Positions 22,116 through 33,289 are shown, counted from the stretch's first letter. The stretch: 64,000 bases of DNA from Sesamia nonagrioides (GCA_017933935.1 JADWQK010002063.1:4278001-4342000); one strand, 5' to 3'. Translations and numbers: made by a program. The notes: generated by a model not told the origin, from the letters alone.

Positions 22116-22667
22116 CATCAACAAACAGACACGTAAATATAATTATTTTCTGTGCGGGGTAAAGCGAAAACTGACACAGGTCCGTCAAGCAGCGCGCCTC
22201 AGCGGTCACTGCCGCTAAGCATAGAAGAGAAAGAGAAGGCAATGGACGCCGCGATGGAGCGACGTTTCGTTCACGTTATTTATCATTAAATACATTATTT
22301 ATTTTAGAATATCTTAGTTAAATCGATAAACAAAAACAATGGTTTCATTTACTATTATATTTTACATCGCTCTTCTCAAATTTATCAAGATTTGATGATT
22401 AATAATACAGTTACAACGGTTATAAATTCAATTTTAGTGGTTACTTTAGGATTTTTTTCTATCGAGAATATTAATTCAAAACGTGTTTTGAAAACAATGG
22501 TTTCCTGCTACAAATAATCAAGATTAACATATAAATTTTTGGCTGCTCTGAAATGTATACATTTGTCTAAAAAACTGTTTTTTGAAGCCTATTTCTATTG
22601 AGCACAGCGCCTTAACTATAAATATTTATGTTTTTTTTTTCAAATAATGATTTTTTTTTAAATAATT
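22116..22667. other. No recognisable gene
   Basis: A GC-richer patch at 22160-22265 (CAGCGCGCCTCAGCGGTCAC) stands out from AT-rich flanks but has no identifiable function. Confidence 0.4.
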
Positions 22668-22825
22668 ATTAACTAGTGCTTGACTGCAATCCCGCCTGAT
22701 GGTAAGCAGTGATGCAATCGTTGATGTTAAAGGGCACTAGTTTATTAAGCCTATTCACTTAAAAAAACTAAGGAATAGGAAGGAAGACGGCAGTTGAGCG
22801 AGGTGATGCAATGTTCAATGTGCAA
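22668..22825 (-). mobile_element. Repeat 'T' fragment: L tail plus short body
   Basis: The minus strand carries the L tail (22670-22760) preceded by a short stretch of T body (GGAAGGAAGACGGCAGTTGA in plus sense). It is truncated by CAATGTGCAATGTGC. Confidence 0.7.
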
Positions 22826-23523
22826 TGTGCAAAATCTTAGAATTCACTGCATAAAATTAAAATAAAATTAATTAATGTACCGAATCACTCGCCCACTGTA
22901 ACATTTTTTTTATGCTAAACCCGAAACACGTGTATAAATTTTTAAGTAAAGAATCTATGAACAAAATTTCAAAAAGATATAATTAAAAACCACAAAGTTA
23001 TTCTTCTTGGTGTCCCAACAAAAATGTGGTCAAAGTTCCGTTCGGGCGGGCGAGCCTCAGTAATCGCTCGGTAACCACTCTGTAACGATTTCTAAATGTA
23101 TTAGGGAAAAAATATAACATGGTGTAAAAATTATTGGAACCGATTCAGTTGCTTATTCTGAACAAACATCTATTCTGGGTCCGTTTCTATATTCGGGTTC
23201 CGCAAAAACAAAAAATAACGTTGTCTAAGTAACTTTAATGACAGTACACCTACAAACAATTATTTACCTTCATCTCAGGTACAACCACGAAGTTGCGATA
23301 TGGACTCTTAACCTACTATTTTTTTTACTCTGTGGCTACAATCGTGATTTGCGGTCCCAGTCTAAGCTTGCGGTGAGATACAAGGTACAGTCGCAGACAT
23401 TAGCAGGATTACTTTTCACCCACCTTATGCTCATAGTAATAAGGTTGCAAATGGGTTCACTGTCACGATGGTATATTTACTCACAGCCTCATATCAATAT
23501 CAGCGATTTTTTTAAATGCTATA
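22826..23523. other. No recognisable gene
   Basis: A 104-codon frame at 23238-23552 runs into repeat T and has no recognisable domain. I do not treat it as a gene. Confidence 0.45.
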
Positions 23524-23908
23524 ATCTAGTCCATGACCGCGATTTCGCCTGATAGTAAGCAGTGATGCAATCGTTGATGGTAGAGCGCGCTAGTCTATTA
23601 AGAGCCTATTCACTCAAAAAAATTGAGTGAATAGGAAGGAAGATGGCAGTCCAGCGAGGAGATGCAGTGTTCAATCCAACAACACGATCAATGATGCTGC
23701 GCCCGAGGGAGATTGATCTGGAGACCCGCCACGACCAAACTTCAAAGCATCGTACACGGCACACATCGCAACACAACTGCTCTGACCCGCCCCCCTACGG
23801 CTTCACCTGACATCATGCCGGAACACGACTAATCGCTCGGCGGCAAGACTTTGTCTGGTGGTTGGTAACTTCTGCCGGCAGCCGATGTTATGGCCTACCA
23901 CCGAGAAA
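23524..23908 (-). mobile_element. Non-autonomous repeat 'T', minus-strand copy
   Basis: In plus sense it starts with the reversed L tail (CATGACCGCGATTTCGCCTG) and continues through TGGAGACCCGCCACGACC to GCCGATGTTATGGCCTACCA. Relative to the copy at 4138 it has a deletion in the middle of the body. Confidence 0.75.
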
Positions 23909-23992
23909 GAAAGAATCAGATTGCTGTTCTTTAATTAAATGTCACTTCGTTTTCGAAATAATTTGTTCAATAATAAAACTAAAGTGTAGATA

Positions 23993-24302
23993 GGGATGCA
24001 TCCAAGGTATGAAAATCAAAAAATAATTAGTCCATCTTATAGATAATAAAAAAATTAAGACCCGTATTTTTTATTTTGCCTAAATTACCAAAAACTACTG
24101 AGATATAGCGTATTAAAGTTACGAAGTGGGGGCTAATTACGTCACGCCGTGGTATAGTTTGTACCACGGCGTGACATCATGCGACATTTCAAATCAATAT
24201 ATCTCCCTAAGTATTTGAATGAAAGAAAAAATAAAAAATACGTGTTCAATATTTTTTATAAATCTACCTGATGGACATTAAATTATTTTTAGGATACAAC
24301 CC
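23993..24302. mobile_element. Foldback MITE with a perfect 14-bp central hairpin
   Basis: The ends GGGATGCATCC and GGATACAACCC are imperfect inverses, and the arms are loosely complementary throughout (both contain CGTATTTTTTATTTT or its inverse). The centre is a perfect hairpin, GTCACGCCGTGGTA (24141-24154) with TACCACGGCGTGAC (24162-24175). Confidence 0.7.
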
Positions 24303-24716
24303 AATTGTATCACTACCACTACCACACACACACATACAGCATACATAGCCTTATATCACTTTCATTGATCCAACCAATGCATACACAAACATTAAGCTGT
24401 CAACCTAGGTAATTGCGCATATTATGTCTTTATTATGCCGTAATAATATTAGCCCGTATTTCCGTACTGTTACGTAGATGAATATATCCGAAACATTGAC
24501 ACAAAATCATTATTCGCTATCCAAACGGCTTTCAGAAATAATCAATATACAAGTTACTGCGGTGCTCGGCGTTTTTCTGGCGGTCTCCACTGTTGATTCT
24601 GGCTTTCAGGAGTTGCAGTGGGTTGGGAACAGTGTGGCGGGTTTTGCCTCAAGTAAAAAATACAAGTTATTGTAATGAATGGAATGAGGAATTGAATGGG
24701 AAATTACCGTAACATG

Positions 24717-24718
<2 letters not shown>
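24303..24718. other. No recognisable gene
   Basis: A 65-codon frame at 24478 has no domain. Short CA runs occur near 24320. Confidence 0.4.

Positions 24719-24792
<74 letters not shown>
24719..24792. repeat. (GA)n microsatellite
   Basis: About 37 uninterrupted GA units. Confidence 0.98.
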
Positions 24793-24794
<2 letters not shown>

Positions 24795-25023
24795 CATAGA
24801 GTGACAAATAATAATAAATATAATAATGATAAACTTTATTGCTAAAAAGATTACAGATATTTTTCACTGGCTTCAAACTAGGCAAGCCTGTATCTTGGGT
24901 ACTAATTTGGAGGATTTACCACCAAACACATTAAAAACATATTTAGTAACAGAGTAAATTAACTTTGCTTCAAATTACTTACAACCATACATATCCTGAA
25001 AATGTTTCCTTTTCTTATATTTA

Positions 25024-25510
25024 TAAACTAGTGCTTAACCGCAATACCGCCTGGTGGTAAGCAGTGATGCAGTCGTTGGTGGTTAAGCGCGCTAGTTTAT
25101 TAAGAGCCACAGAAATCGTAATAACAAGTTACAATTTCTGTGTTGACAACCCATTCACTCTAGCCTTTAAGACACTTAAATTGTAGTCAGACGGAAACAC
25201 CACCGCTGGCAAATTGTTCCAGCCCCTCGATGTACGCGGTATAAAAGACGAAGCAAAACGTTTCGTCCTGATCGTAGTGGTGTTAACAAAGTATGGGTGG
25301 ATAGTGAATACTCGCCGTACGATGGGTTGTCCAATGATGGAACGGAGATGGGGGAATTTAAACATGCAATTCCCCTTCACACTCTCCAAAATGCTTCCTA
25401 TAGAACACCGACTGGCTACTCTTCCCTTGTGCTATGGAGACCGTTTTGAACCAAATCTGGGTCGTCAATTAACCACTTCGCAAGCATTACCGAATCCAAA
25501 GTTGGTATTA
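25024..25510 (-). mobile_element. LINE 'L' 3' end, decayed
   Basis: Starts with the reversed L tail (AACTAGTGCTTAACCGCAAT). The minus strand then reads STQKL, KARVNGLS, DYNLSVLKA, RTSRGWNNLPAVVFP and HPYFVNTTTIRTKRF, before frameshifts break it. A ~40-bp insertion near 25100-25145 separates tail and coding end. Confidence 0.85.
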
Positions 25511-25919
25511 TATCCTACTGAGATTATTAAGGTGATTTCAATGTGGATGTATGTATATATTTAGCCAGTAAAAAAATGACTAGCCAAGATACATTTTTTT
25601 TGTGAGCCTTTGAGTTTCGAGGAAGTCCATACACTGCCTTAAATAACCAGTTGCGTCACGCGATTTCACCCGCATTAGATTCGATCCCGTGGGAAAAATA
25701 TCCTAAATAACAATCCTGATTATAACCATCATTGTGGCAAATTACATCAACATTGGTTCAGCTGTTTGACCGTAAAGAAGTAACAAACCTACAAATACAT
25801 CCACATACCGGCTCTCTAATTTTCGCCTGTACTATTTATGACACTACGTGGTTGACTGCAATTCAACGTCGCTGCAACGCAAATATCGAAACATAATTAA
25901 CGAATACCAACCATCACCT
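25511..25919. other. No recognisable gene
   Basis: No feature recognised, except that 25645-25810 faintly resembles Helitron-like interiors (ACGCGATTTCACCCGC, ACATCAACATTGGTTCAGCT). Confidence 0.4.
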
Positions 25920-26047
25920 TAATTAGAATCATTTTGAAGCATATTGCTAATCCATTGATCCACATGTTCAAAAAATTTGTTGGTTCCACAACGTTAATAA
26001 CGCAATGAATGTTGTTGAACTGTTAAAATTTAACCCTTTGCTGCTCA
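25920..26047 (+). repeat. Dispersed repeat, copy 2 (partner at 118-245)
   Basis: It shares AGAATCATTTTGAAGC, ATAACGCAATGAAT and TTGTTGAACT with the copy near the window start, in the same order and spacing. Confidence 0.6.
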
Positions 26048-26321
26048 TAGTGCGGGTTACGTAATTACTCTGCAGTAGGAATCCGGAGCTAATAAATAGT
26101 TAAGTGTATTATCAATACGTCGTTTCAAGACTTAAGTCCTGTTCACAAGGATCACCTACCGGTCTTGGGGAACCTGTTCAGGAAGACTGCGCTAAGACTT
26201 GTCAGGTTGTTGACACTATCGTGCCTCTACGTTAGTCGCAAGCGCAGTTACGTATGGATGGCAAAACAATCAGATTTGTTTTTTTTTTTTTGTTTTAGGT
26301 TTTGTTGTTTTTTTTTTTTAA

Positions 26322-26570
26322 TGACAAATCACACAGATTGAGCTAGCCCCAAAGTAAGCTCGAGACTTGTGTTCATCATCATCACAGCGTTAATCCCAGT
26401 CGCATCCGAAGCCTTTTCAGCTTAAGTGTCTGGGGTCCGCTTTACCAGTCCAACTGCTGATATGGCTAAACTTCGACATTTTCCGTGAAGCGACTGCCTT
26501 CTGACCTCCACAACCCGAAGGCGACATCGAAGCATTGCAGTTAGAAGCTCGAGATTTGTGTTATGGGATA
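26322..26570 (-). mobile_element. SINE 'B' 3' fragment, interrupted by SINE 'A'
   Basis: The 60-bp sequence from ACAAATCACACAGATTGAGC to GTTATGGGATAC matches the 3' part of the SINE at 27021. It is split by the SINE A insertion at 26374-26545. Confidence 0.7.
26374..26545 (-). mobile_element. tRNA-derived SINE 'A', 5'-truncated copy
   Basis: Only the 3' ~170 bp remains: the (TGA)n tail at left, then AGTCGCTTCACGG-region sequence and ATGCTTCGATGTCGCC in minus sense. A 17-bp duplication flanks it (AGCTCGAGACTTGTGTT at 26357-26373, AGCTCGAGATTTGTGTT at 26546-26562, one mismatch). Confidence 0.88.
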
Positions 26571-27020
26571 CTTTTTTTTTTTTTTTCGGTGTGGAAATCC
26601 TCATAGGATGTCCGCCGTCCTAGGCTGGGCGACGGGGTCTGTCAGACTTTTACTGACTAAAACCACCCCGGTGTCTCTTCTATCACGAGCGCGCGTAGGG
26701 CCGCGGGAGTCTAAATTCTTCCGCAGCCCCACACTCTCGTGCTGGCCCGGTCTGCCCGGGCCTCGTCTCCGGCACGGGGTAGTGGGGTGTTAAGCTACCC
26801 TGTGCATCGCCTCAGAGGCGCGCGCTGACACTCGTGCGCGCCTCCGCCTCGGGGTCCATCGAATAGGGGGCGGGGACTTCCCAATGTCCTCGCCCCTGGA
26901 CCCATTCATGGGGGGCGGAAGAGGGCGTTACGACATAACGACATATTAGGTATCTACATTGTATGTAATGCCTATCATCAATATGCCATAAATAAATACT
27001 TAAATAAATATATAGGTACG
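26571..27020 (-). mobile_element. GC-rich LINE 3' UTR-like insertion with poly(A)
   Basis: A 15-base T-run at the left edge is followed by ~350 bp of GC-rich sequence (CGCGCGTAGGGCCGCGGGAG, CTCGCCCCTGGACCCATTCA) unlike the AT-rich surroundings. In minus sense it ends like an A-tailed LINE. It shares TTACTGACTAAAAC with 634-885. Both sides carry the ~60-bp SINE B sequence. Confidence 0.55.
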
Positions 27021-27245
27021 GACAAATCACACAGATTGAGCTAGCCCCAAAGTAAGTTCGAGACTTGTGTTATGGGATACTAACTCAACGATACTATATT
27101 TATAATAGATACATATATAGATAAACATCCAAGACCCAGGCCAATCAGGAAAAGATCGTTTCCCATCATGACCTGGCCGGGGATGGAACTCAGGGCCTCC
27201 ACGTCGCAGGCAGGCGTGTTGACCGCTGCGCCACGAAGGACGACT
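27021..27245 (-). mobile_element. tRNA-derived SINE 'B'
   Basis: The minus strand begins with a tRNA-like head, CGTGGCGCAGCGGTCAACAC (A box) and GAGTTCCATCCCC (B-box-like). It continues through GATCTTTTCCTGATTGGCCT to ATCTGTGTGATTTGTC at the 3' end. It is about 225 bp. Confidence 0.7.
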
Positions 27246-27289
27246 CTTGGTGAAATACTATTATGCCTAATTATTTTTTTAAACGTTGC

Positions 27290-27462
27290 CCCACACTAGT
27301 AATTTCCCCTGTATCGTGGGTGTGTTTACAAACATATAAACTCACATACCCAAACAGCCAGACCCGAAACAACTGGCAAGTGGCAACAAGTGGCAGTGGT
27401 TAAGCGATTGACTGCCGTGCGTAGCAGTCAATCGCTTAACCACTGCCACTACTGTGCCATCA
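27290..27462 (-). mobile_element. SINE 'C' with a duplicated, hairpin-forming head
   Basis: The 3' part (CTAGTAATTTCCCCTGTATC, CAAACAGCCAGACCCGAAAC) matches the copy at 9437. The head is replaced by a perfect 27-bp inverted repeat, 27389-27415 and 27424-27450, built on GTGGTTAAGCGATTGACTGC with an 8-base loop. Confidence 0.7.
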
Positions 27463-27472
27463 AAAAAATATT

Positions 27473-27748
27473 CTCTCTTCTTCTTCAGCCTATAGATTTC
27501 CTCTGCTGGACAAAGGCCTCCCCCAAGGCTTTCCAAGACCGGTCAGTCTTGGGCTGCCCGCATCCATCGGCTTCCCGCGACGTTCACCAGGTCAACGGTC
27601 CACCTTGTTGGGAGCCTCCCTACGCTGCGTCTTCCGGTACGTGGCCGCCACTCCAGAACCTTACTGCCCCATCGGCCATCGGTTCTACGAGCAATGTGCC
27701 CTGCCCACTGCCACTTAAGTGTAGAGATTCGAAGAGCTATGTCGATGT
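27473..27748 (-). mobile_element. RTE LINE 3' end
   Basis: The minus strand runs from GACATAGCTCTTCGAATCTC to GTCCAGCAGAGGAAATC and the GAAGAAGAAG tail at the left edge. AAAAAATATT flanks both sides (27463-27472 and 27749-27758). It encodes remnants of HIARRTDGRWGSKVLEWRPR. Confidence 0.9.
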
Positions 27749-27904
27749 AAAAAATATTATTTCTACGTAATTATTGTATAGTACAAGTTTTCCGACATTA
27801 GTTTACTGTTGAGACACAGAACTCCTCTCAGAAAGAGGTGAACAGACGTTGGTGACACCTACCAACCCGCATCCTCGACTGTTTGGTTTTAGAATGTTTG
27901 AGTC

Positions 27905-28258
27905 TAGCCGCCAAGCGATTCGTCGTGTTCCGGCATGATGTCTGGTGAAGCCGTACGGAGGACAAGTCTGAGCAGTTGTATTACGATGTGTACCGGGTAC
28001 GATGCACCAAATGTTGTTGTGTCGGGAGTTTGGTCGTGGAGATTTTCCAGATCAATCTCGCTCCGGCGCAGCATCGGTGACCGTGTTGTTGGGTTTAACA
28101 TAGCATCACCTCGCTCAACTGCCGTCTTCCTTCCTATCCACAAAGTTTTTTAAGTGAATAGATTTAATCAACTAGCGCGCTTTACTTTCAACGATTGCAT
28201 CACTGCTTAGTCTGTTTCATCAGGCGGGATTGCAGTCAAGAATTAGTTTATAATGATT
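27905..28258 (+). mobile_element. Non-autonomous repeat 'T'
   Basis: Body from AGCCGCCAAGCGATTCGTCG through TCTGGTGAAGCCGTACGGAG, then GTGAATAGATTTAATCAACT and the L tail. The first ~60 bp of the longest copies are missing. Sense and antisense frames of 72-79 codons remain open. Confidence 0.78.
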
Positions 28259-28610
28259 AAAAGAAGAAATGCTAGTTTTAGTTTACTCACGATGACTTCA
28301 TTCAACGTTTTGAGTAATAATTTACACAAAGTAAAGCGACTGATTGTCTGACTGAACTCGGGTTGCTGAATTTTGGGCCAAAGATGTTTGAACTTATTGC
28401 TGTAGGGACCATGTAGACTGAATGTTGCGTGTCAGCGATTTTGGAAAGCATGTGTGACGAATGAACTGAGTCACTGCTAACACTAAAAATAAAACTATTA
28501 AAGCAAATAAATAAATATTGTCTTTTATTACTACTAATATAGGCTTAAGATTTTTGTAGTACTAACCGAATATGGATACCTACTGTCCGAAATAAATTAT
28601 TATTAAAGGG
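28259..28610. other. No recognisable feature
   Basis: Unassigned AT-rich sequence. Confidence 0.4.
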
Positions 28611-28902
28611 CTTCGCTGTCCGTTTGTCCGTCTGTCCGTCCGTCTGTCACCAGGCGACTAGCTTCACCTTACTGACTGACCGACCTTCTAACAATTCAAA
28701 AGTGCCTGTAACTGGTTTATTTGAAATAAATGCTTTGATTTGATTTGAGGCTTCATTTCATGAACCGTAATGAACACTTTAAATTTTCAGAGATTATGTA
28801 TTTGTGTTGCCGCTATAACAACAAATACTAAAAATTAAATATTTAAGGGGGCTCTATTAAAGAGGGCTCCCATACAACAAACGCGATTTTTTTTGCCGTT
28901 TT
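28611..28902 (-). mobile_element. Inverted partial copy of the AGGGTTCCGTACC MITE
   Basis: This ~290-bp segment (CTTCGCTGTCCGTTTGTCCG ... GCGATTTTTTTTGCCG) is the reverse complement of 29447-29730 with few differences, so together they can form a ~290-bp stem with a ~545-bp loop. It lacks both TIRs. Confidence 0.85.
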
Positions 28903-29266
28903 TGTGAACAATTTCACGAGAAATTATTGTTTCGACGCGACGCCACTTTTGCGAAACTTGGCCAGTTTTTTATAAAACATGAGAAGGTATAATTTTGGGC
29001 TTTTTACGTAAAGAAAATCAAAATAATAATTTGCTGTTTTATTAATATGTTTTTTGGTAATTACCTAAAACAACGCTATAGATTGGTCAAGTTTTATTTC
29101 AGCATTTATAGATAAATGTTTGACGTTTATAGTCATACAGATATTCTCATTTTATTGCCTTTTTACGTTTACTACATTCTATTTGCAATTTCTGAAAGCC
29201 ATTTTATAAAATAGCTAGCATTTTATAAATAAAAAACCGGACAAGTCGAGTCAGACTCGCGCACGA

Positions 29267-29774
29267 AGGGTTCCGTACCATTATTATCTTAAAAAACGGC
29301 AAAAAAACACGTTTGCTGTATGGGAGCCCCCTTAAATATTTATTTTATTTTAATTATTTATTTTTAATTTTAATATATATCCTAACCAAATATTCTGTGA
29401 ACATTTCAAGCGTCTATCTATTTCCTTTATTAATATGGAGAAAACAATGGCAAAAAAAATCACGTTTGTTGCATGGGAGCCCTCTTTAATAGAGCCCCCT
29501 TAAATATTTTATTTTTAGTATTTGTTGTTATAGCGGCAACACAAATACATAATCTCTGAAAATTTCAAGTGTTCATTACGGTTCATGAAATAAAGCCTCA
29601 AATCAAAGCGTTTATTTCAAATAAACCAGTTACAGGCACTTTTGAATTGTTAGAAGGTCGGTCAGTCAGTAAGGTGAAGCTAGTCGCCTGGTGACAGACG
29701 GACGGACAGACGGACAAACGGACAGCGAAGTCTCATGAGTAGGATTCCGTTTTACCTTTTAGGTACGGAACCCT
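29267..29774 (+). mobile_element. MITE with TIR AGGGTTCCGTACC, 508 bp
   Basis: Left end AGGGTTCCGTACC, right end GGTACGGAACCCT, perfect inverses. The interior has a ~50-bp internal duplication (GGCAAAAAAACACGTTTGCT at 29304, GGCAAAAAAAATCACGTTTG at 29451) and a (GACG)n-like right part. I recognise it as a common lepidopteran repeat; no transposase is encoded. Confidence 0.82.
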
Positions 29775-30163
29775 AAAAAGCATATATAATATAAATCACG
29801 CAGAAGCTGCGGTCTTGTTTAATGGCATAAAATGGCCATAAAACATGGGGCGGTATTGATGATAACAACGAAACTTGCCCAGGGTATTTCATAAGTACTA
29901 TAACGAAGGAAGTGGGTAGGTACTTATCTAGGTACTATAGAGGTAAAAATGCGTTGGGGACTTTATGATGTGAAAGCAATAAAATCGATTTTACAACTCG
30001 CTTTGAACTCAGTTTGAATAGATATTCTTATTTTATGGTGTACTTCTCTATTCTAATGTGTGTGTCCATTAGATAAATGAGTTTTATTAAAACGATACGA
30101 TAGCTAATCAAATTGTTTACGTAGGTAAAACTGCTAGCGGGACTATGATACTTAAATGCGTGA
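29775..30163. other. No recognisable feature
   Basis: Unassigned. Confidence 0.4.
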
Positions 30164-30174
30164 GAATCTGTCCA

Positions 30175-30326
30175 GCGTGGGTAGGCCCCCGACAAGGTGG
30201 ACCGACGACCTGGTGAAGGTCGCGGGACAGCGCTGGATGCGGGAGGCGCAGGACCAATCGTCGTGGAAATCCTTGGGGGAGGCCTATGTTCAGCAGTGGA
30301 CGTCTTTCGGCTGAAATGATAATGAT
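30175..30326 (+). mobile_element. RTE LINE 3' end, 152-bp insertion
   Basis: It encodes GRPPTRWTDDLVKVAGQRWM, then AQDQSSWKSLGEAYVQQWTSFG-like residues and stop, with a GATAATGAT tail. An 11-bp duplication GAATCTGTCCA is perfect (30164-30174 and 30327-30337). Confidence 0.92.
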
Positions 30327-30531
30327 GAATCTGTCCATGCTAATACTGGTATATTGTAGTTTTTTTTTTTTTTTTGGTAGTATGTAAGTCTCTGAAATTA
30401 CCGACTAGTACAGAGCTGCGAAATTTACTTGTTTAAATGTCGAAGTGTTACAGAGTGAGGTAGTGTGAGCCTTTTTGTCTCGTATAGAACTTTCTGATTT
30501 TCTATTATTTTACATCATTTGTTTTTATTTT

Positions 30532-30855
30532 TCTTCTTCTTCTTCAGCCTATTGACGTCCACTGCTGGACAAAGGCCTCCTCCAAGGCATTCCACGATGA
30601 CCGGTCTTGTGCTGCCCGCATCCATCGGCTTCCTGCGACCTTCACCAGGTCATCGGTCCACCTTGTTAGGGGCCTCCCTACGCTGCGTCTTCCAGTACGT
30701 GGCCGCCACTCTAGAACCTTAGTGCCCCATCGGCCATCGGTTTTACGAGCAATGTGCCCTGCCCACTGCCACTTAAGTTTAGCGACTCGAAGAGCTATGT
30801 CGGTGGCTTTGGTTCTTCTGCGGATCTCCTCTTTTCTGATTCGATCACGCAGGAA
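30532..30855 (-). mobile_element. RTE LINE 3' end
   Basis: The minus strand encodes LRDRIRKEEIRRRTKATDIA, then LKWQWAGHIARKTDGRW and GRPLTRWTDDLVKVAGSRWM, ending in GAAGAAGAAGAA at the left edge. It is one of the least decayed copies of the GAA-tailed RTE subfamily, with one stop in the RW-H-x-K segment. Confidence 0.88.
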
Positions 30856-32048
30856 ACTTACTTAACTTTTAATTGACTTTAATTAAGTATAGTTTTATGA
30901 TTTTCCTGTACGAGTCAAAATAAATATTTTTTCTTAGTTAGATTTGAAAAACCTTTTTGCACTAAATAACCGTATTCGTAGAACTAAAGAACGATAGAAC
31001 AAGAAGCGATAATGAAGTAGTACCGCGGACAGGCGATGCAATGCGATGGAATGCATTTGGGGACCAAGATGTAAATTATATATGAATGTATTTTGAACCT
31101 ATCACGACTTGTTTAATGGTCCCGGAATTATGAAACCATTTTTGTTTAAGTTTTCAAATTGAAGTAAATGTTATATCACGACCCTAATTATTTTACGTTT
31201 AGGAAGGGTGTTCAGAGTTCGTAATGTCCTGTCGCTTCAAATTCAGTAGGCACTTTCCACTAAGCCTTTCCATGATTTAAAAAATAAACCTATCATATTT
31301 CTTTTCTCCTGTTCAAGAAACTTAAACATATTTTTATTATAAGATCAACAAAAAAGGTCGGTACAAAATACCTATAACATAAATAATAGAAAATAAAATT
31401 ACACGATCTACTTATACAAAATAAAGATCATTTATACGCAAACAATTAGGTACTTTTTCAGTCTTGTTTCCCTAATTATTAAAGAAAAAAAAGCCTTTGT
31501 TCTTTTTGTCGAAGAAACAATTATTAAAATCACATCGAAATCCAAAGTTCCAGCTTCAGGAAGTTTACATTCATCCATCAACATTCAGATTACATTCGAT
31601 ATTATCTCTGTTATTACGATATTAAAGTCAAAGAAGGAAAACGTACAGGCCAATTAAAAGCTCTTATTGTGACTTGAATATTATTTAACCGTGTAATGTA
31701 TTTTCTTTAAGTTATTTTTGAAATATTTTCCGCTCGTTTTCAACTACGTTCTCAAAAGGAAAAAGGTCTCTGTTCCGTATCAAAAGGAATAACGGAATGG
31801 TCCGAATTTACTATCCATATATTAAAATTACTATCATAGGTATGTTAGTCAAAAGGTACGGGTGTTTATGTTCCGTTTATACCGCATAATTTGTTTGATA
31901 CTCGTACATAGGAATTAAAATCCACAGTTACTTCCCTTTGTCATAGTTTCAATGTCATTTTTATAAGGAAAAGTCTGAAAACTGTAAATTTGTAGTTACT
32001 ACGAAGAAGTCGGGGCGCAAGTCCGACTTGCACTTAACCAATATTTAA
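30856..32048. other. Unassigned AT-rich interval
   Basis: 1.2 kb without a domain-bearing frame, RNA gene or recognised repeat. One of the longer repeat-poor stretches of the window. Confidence 0.45.
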
Positions 32049-32062
32049 AAAAAAACTGCTAT

Positions 32063-32458
32063 TATCATCATTATCTCAGAGTTAATCCCAGTAGCATCCA
32101 TAGCTTTTCAGCTGTGGAGTCTGGGTCCGCTTTACCAGTCTAACTGATGATTTTGGCCAAACTTCGATATTTTCCGTGAAGCGACTGCCGTCTGACCTCC
32201 ACAACCCGAAGGCGATATCGAAGCATTGCAGTTAGACCAATTCTTAGACTTTTGGGGACTCCAACAACCCGTAACGACTGCCACTAGATGTTTGTATGGC
32301 AACCGGGACCAACAGCTTAACGTGCTTTCCGAGGCACGACCAGACCAGTGCAAATATTCATATTCATACATACAAAATATTTGCACTGTGCGGGGATCGA
32401 ACCCGCACCCCGTTGCGCAACGGCCGCATTCGCTACCACTACGCCACGGAGGCTGTCG
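32063..32458 (-). mobile_element. tRNA-derived SINE 'A', copy 6
   Basis: Full-length minus-strand copy: head with CCTCCGTGGCGTAGTGGTAG and B box GGTTCGATCCC, tail ATAATGATGATAAT at the left. The 14-bp sequence AAAAAAACTGCTAT flanks it (32049-32062 and 32459-32472). Confidence 0.92.
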
Positions 32459-32524
32459 AAAAAAACTGCTATATTTATAGAAAATACTTTTATGAAACTG
32501 TTTCAGTCGTCACCATGAGACTAA

Positions 32525-32688
32525 TCCATACTAATATTATAAATGCGAAAGTAACTCTGTCTGTCTGTCTGTTACGCTTTCCCGCTTAAACCTCTCAACC
32601 GATTTTGATGAAATTTGGCACAGACAACCTTTAGACCCTGAGAAAGAACATAGGATACCTTTTATCCCGGAAAAAATTATATATAATG
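32525..32688 (+). mobile_element. Helitron-like element, 3'-truncated
   Basis: Begins A^TCCATACTAATATTATAAAT and follows the 11366 copy to TATCCCGGAAAAA, where it stops. The CTAG end is absent. Confidence 0.72.
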
Positions 32689-32911
32689 ATAATATTAATA
32701 AAAAAGTAAGAACACCACACTGATTATTTCTTTATCTTCTTTAACTCTTAGCTTCTATCTCATTATAAAATGCCTGTGATGTACTTTACATTACAGAATC
32801 ATATAATGTTAACCGAATTTTGTTGCTAACCGTAACATCGCGGTCACTAGCAGTGGATTACTTTTGAGCCTTACTACCTTTTCAACCCCATAATGAATTC
32901 CATATTTGATT

Positions 32912-33289
32912 GACAGCCTCCGTGGCGTAGCAGTAACGAACGCGGCCGCTGCGCAAGGAGGCGCGGTTTCGATCCCCGCGCAGTCCATATTCATGCATAC
33001 AAATATTTGCACTGTTCTGGTCGTGCCTCGGAAAGCACGTTAAGCCGTTGGTCCCGGTTGCTATACGAACGCCTAACGGCAGTCGTTACGGGTTGTTGGA
33101 GCCCTCAAAAGTCCAACAATGGTCTAACTACAATGCTTCGATATCGCCTTCGGATTGTGGAGGTCAGACGACAGTCGCTTCACGGAAAATATCGAAGTCA
33201 GAGTCAGAAGGCAAAATTAGCAGTTAGACTGGTAAAGCGGACCCCAGGCTCCAAAGCTGAAAGATTAACGCTGAGATGATGATGATGAC
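32912..33289 (+). mobile_element. tRNA-derived SINE 'A', copy 7
   Basis: Head TGGCGTAGCAGTAACGAACG with B box GGTTTCGATCCCC, then body and a GATGATGATG tail. A short internal deletion and an AAGTCAGAGTCAGAAGGC change occur near 33195. No clear flanking duplication. Confidence 0.88.

Noticed and set aside
24606..24885. Leu-Ser repeat frames
   Set aside because: Artefact of the (GA)n array.
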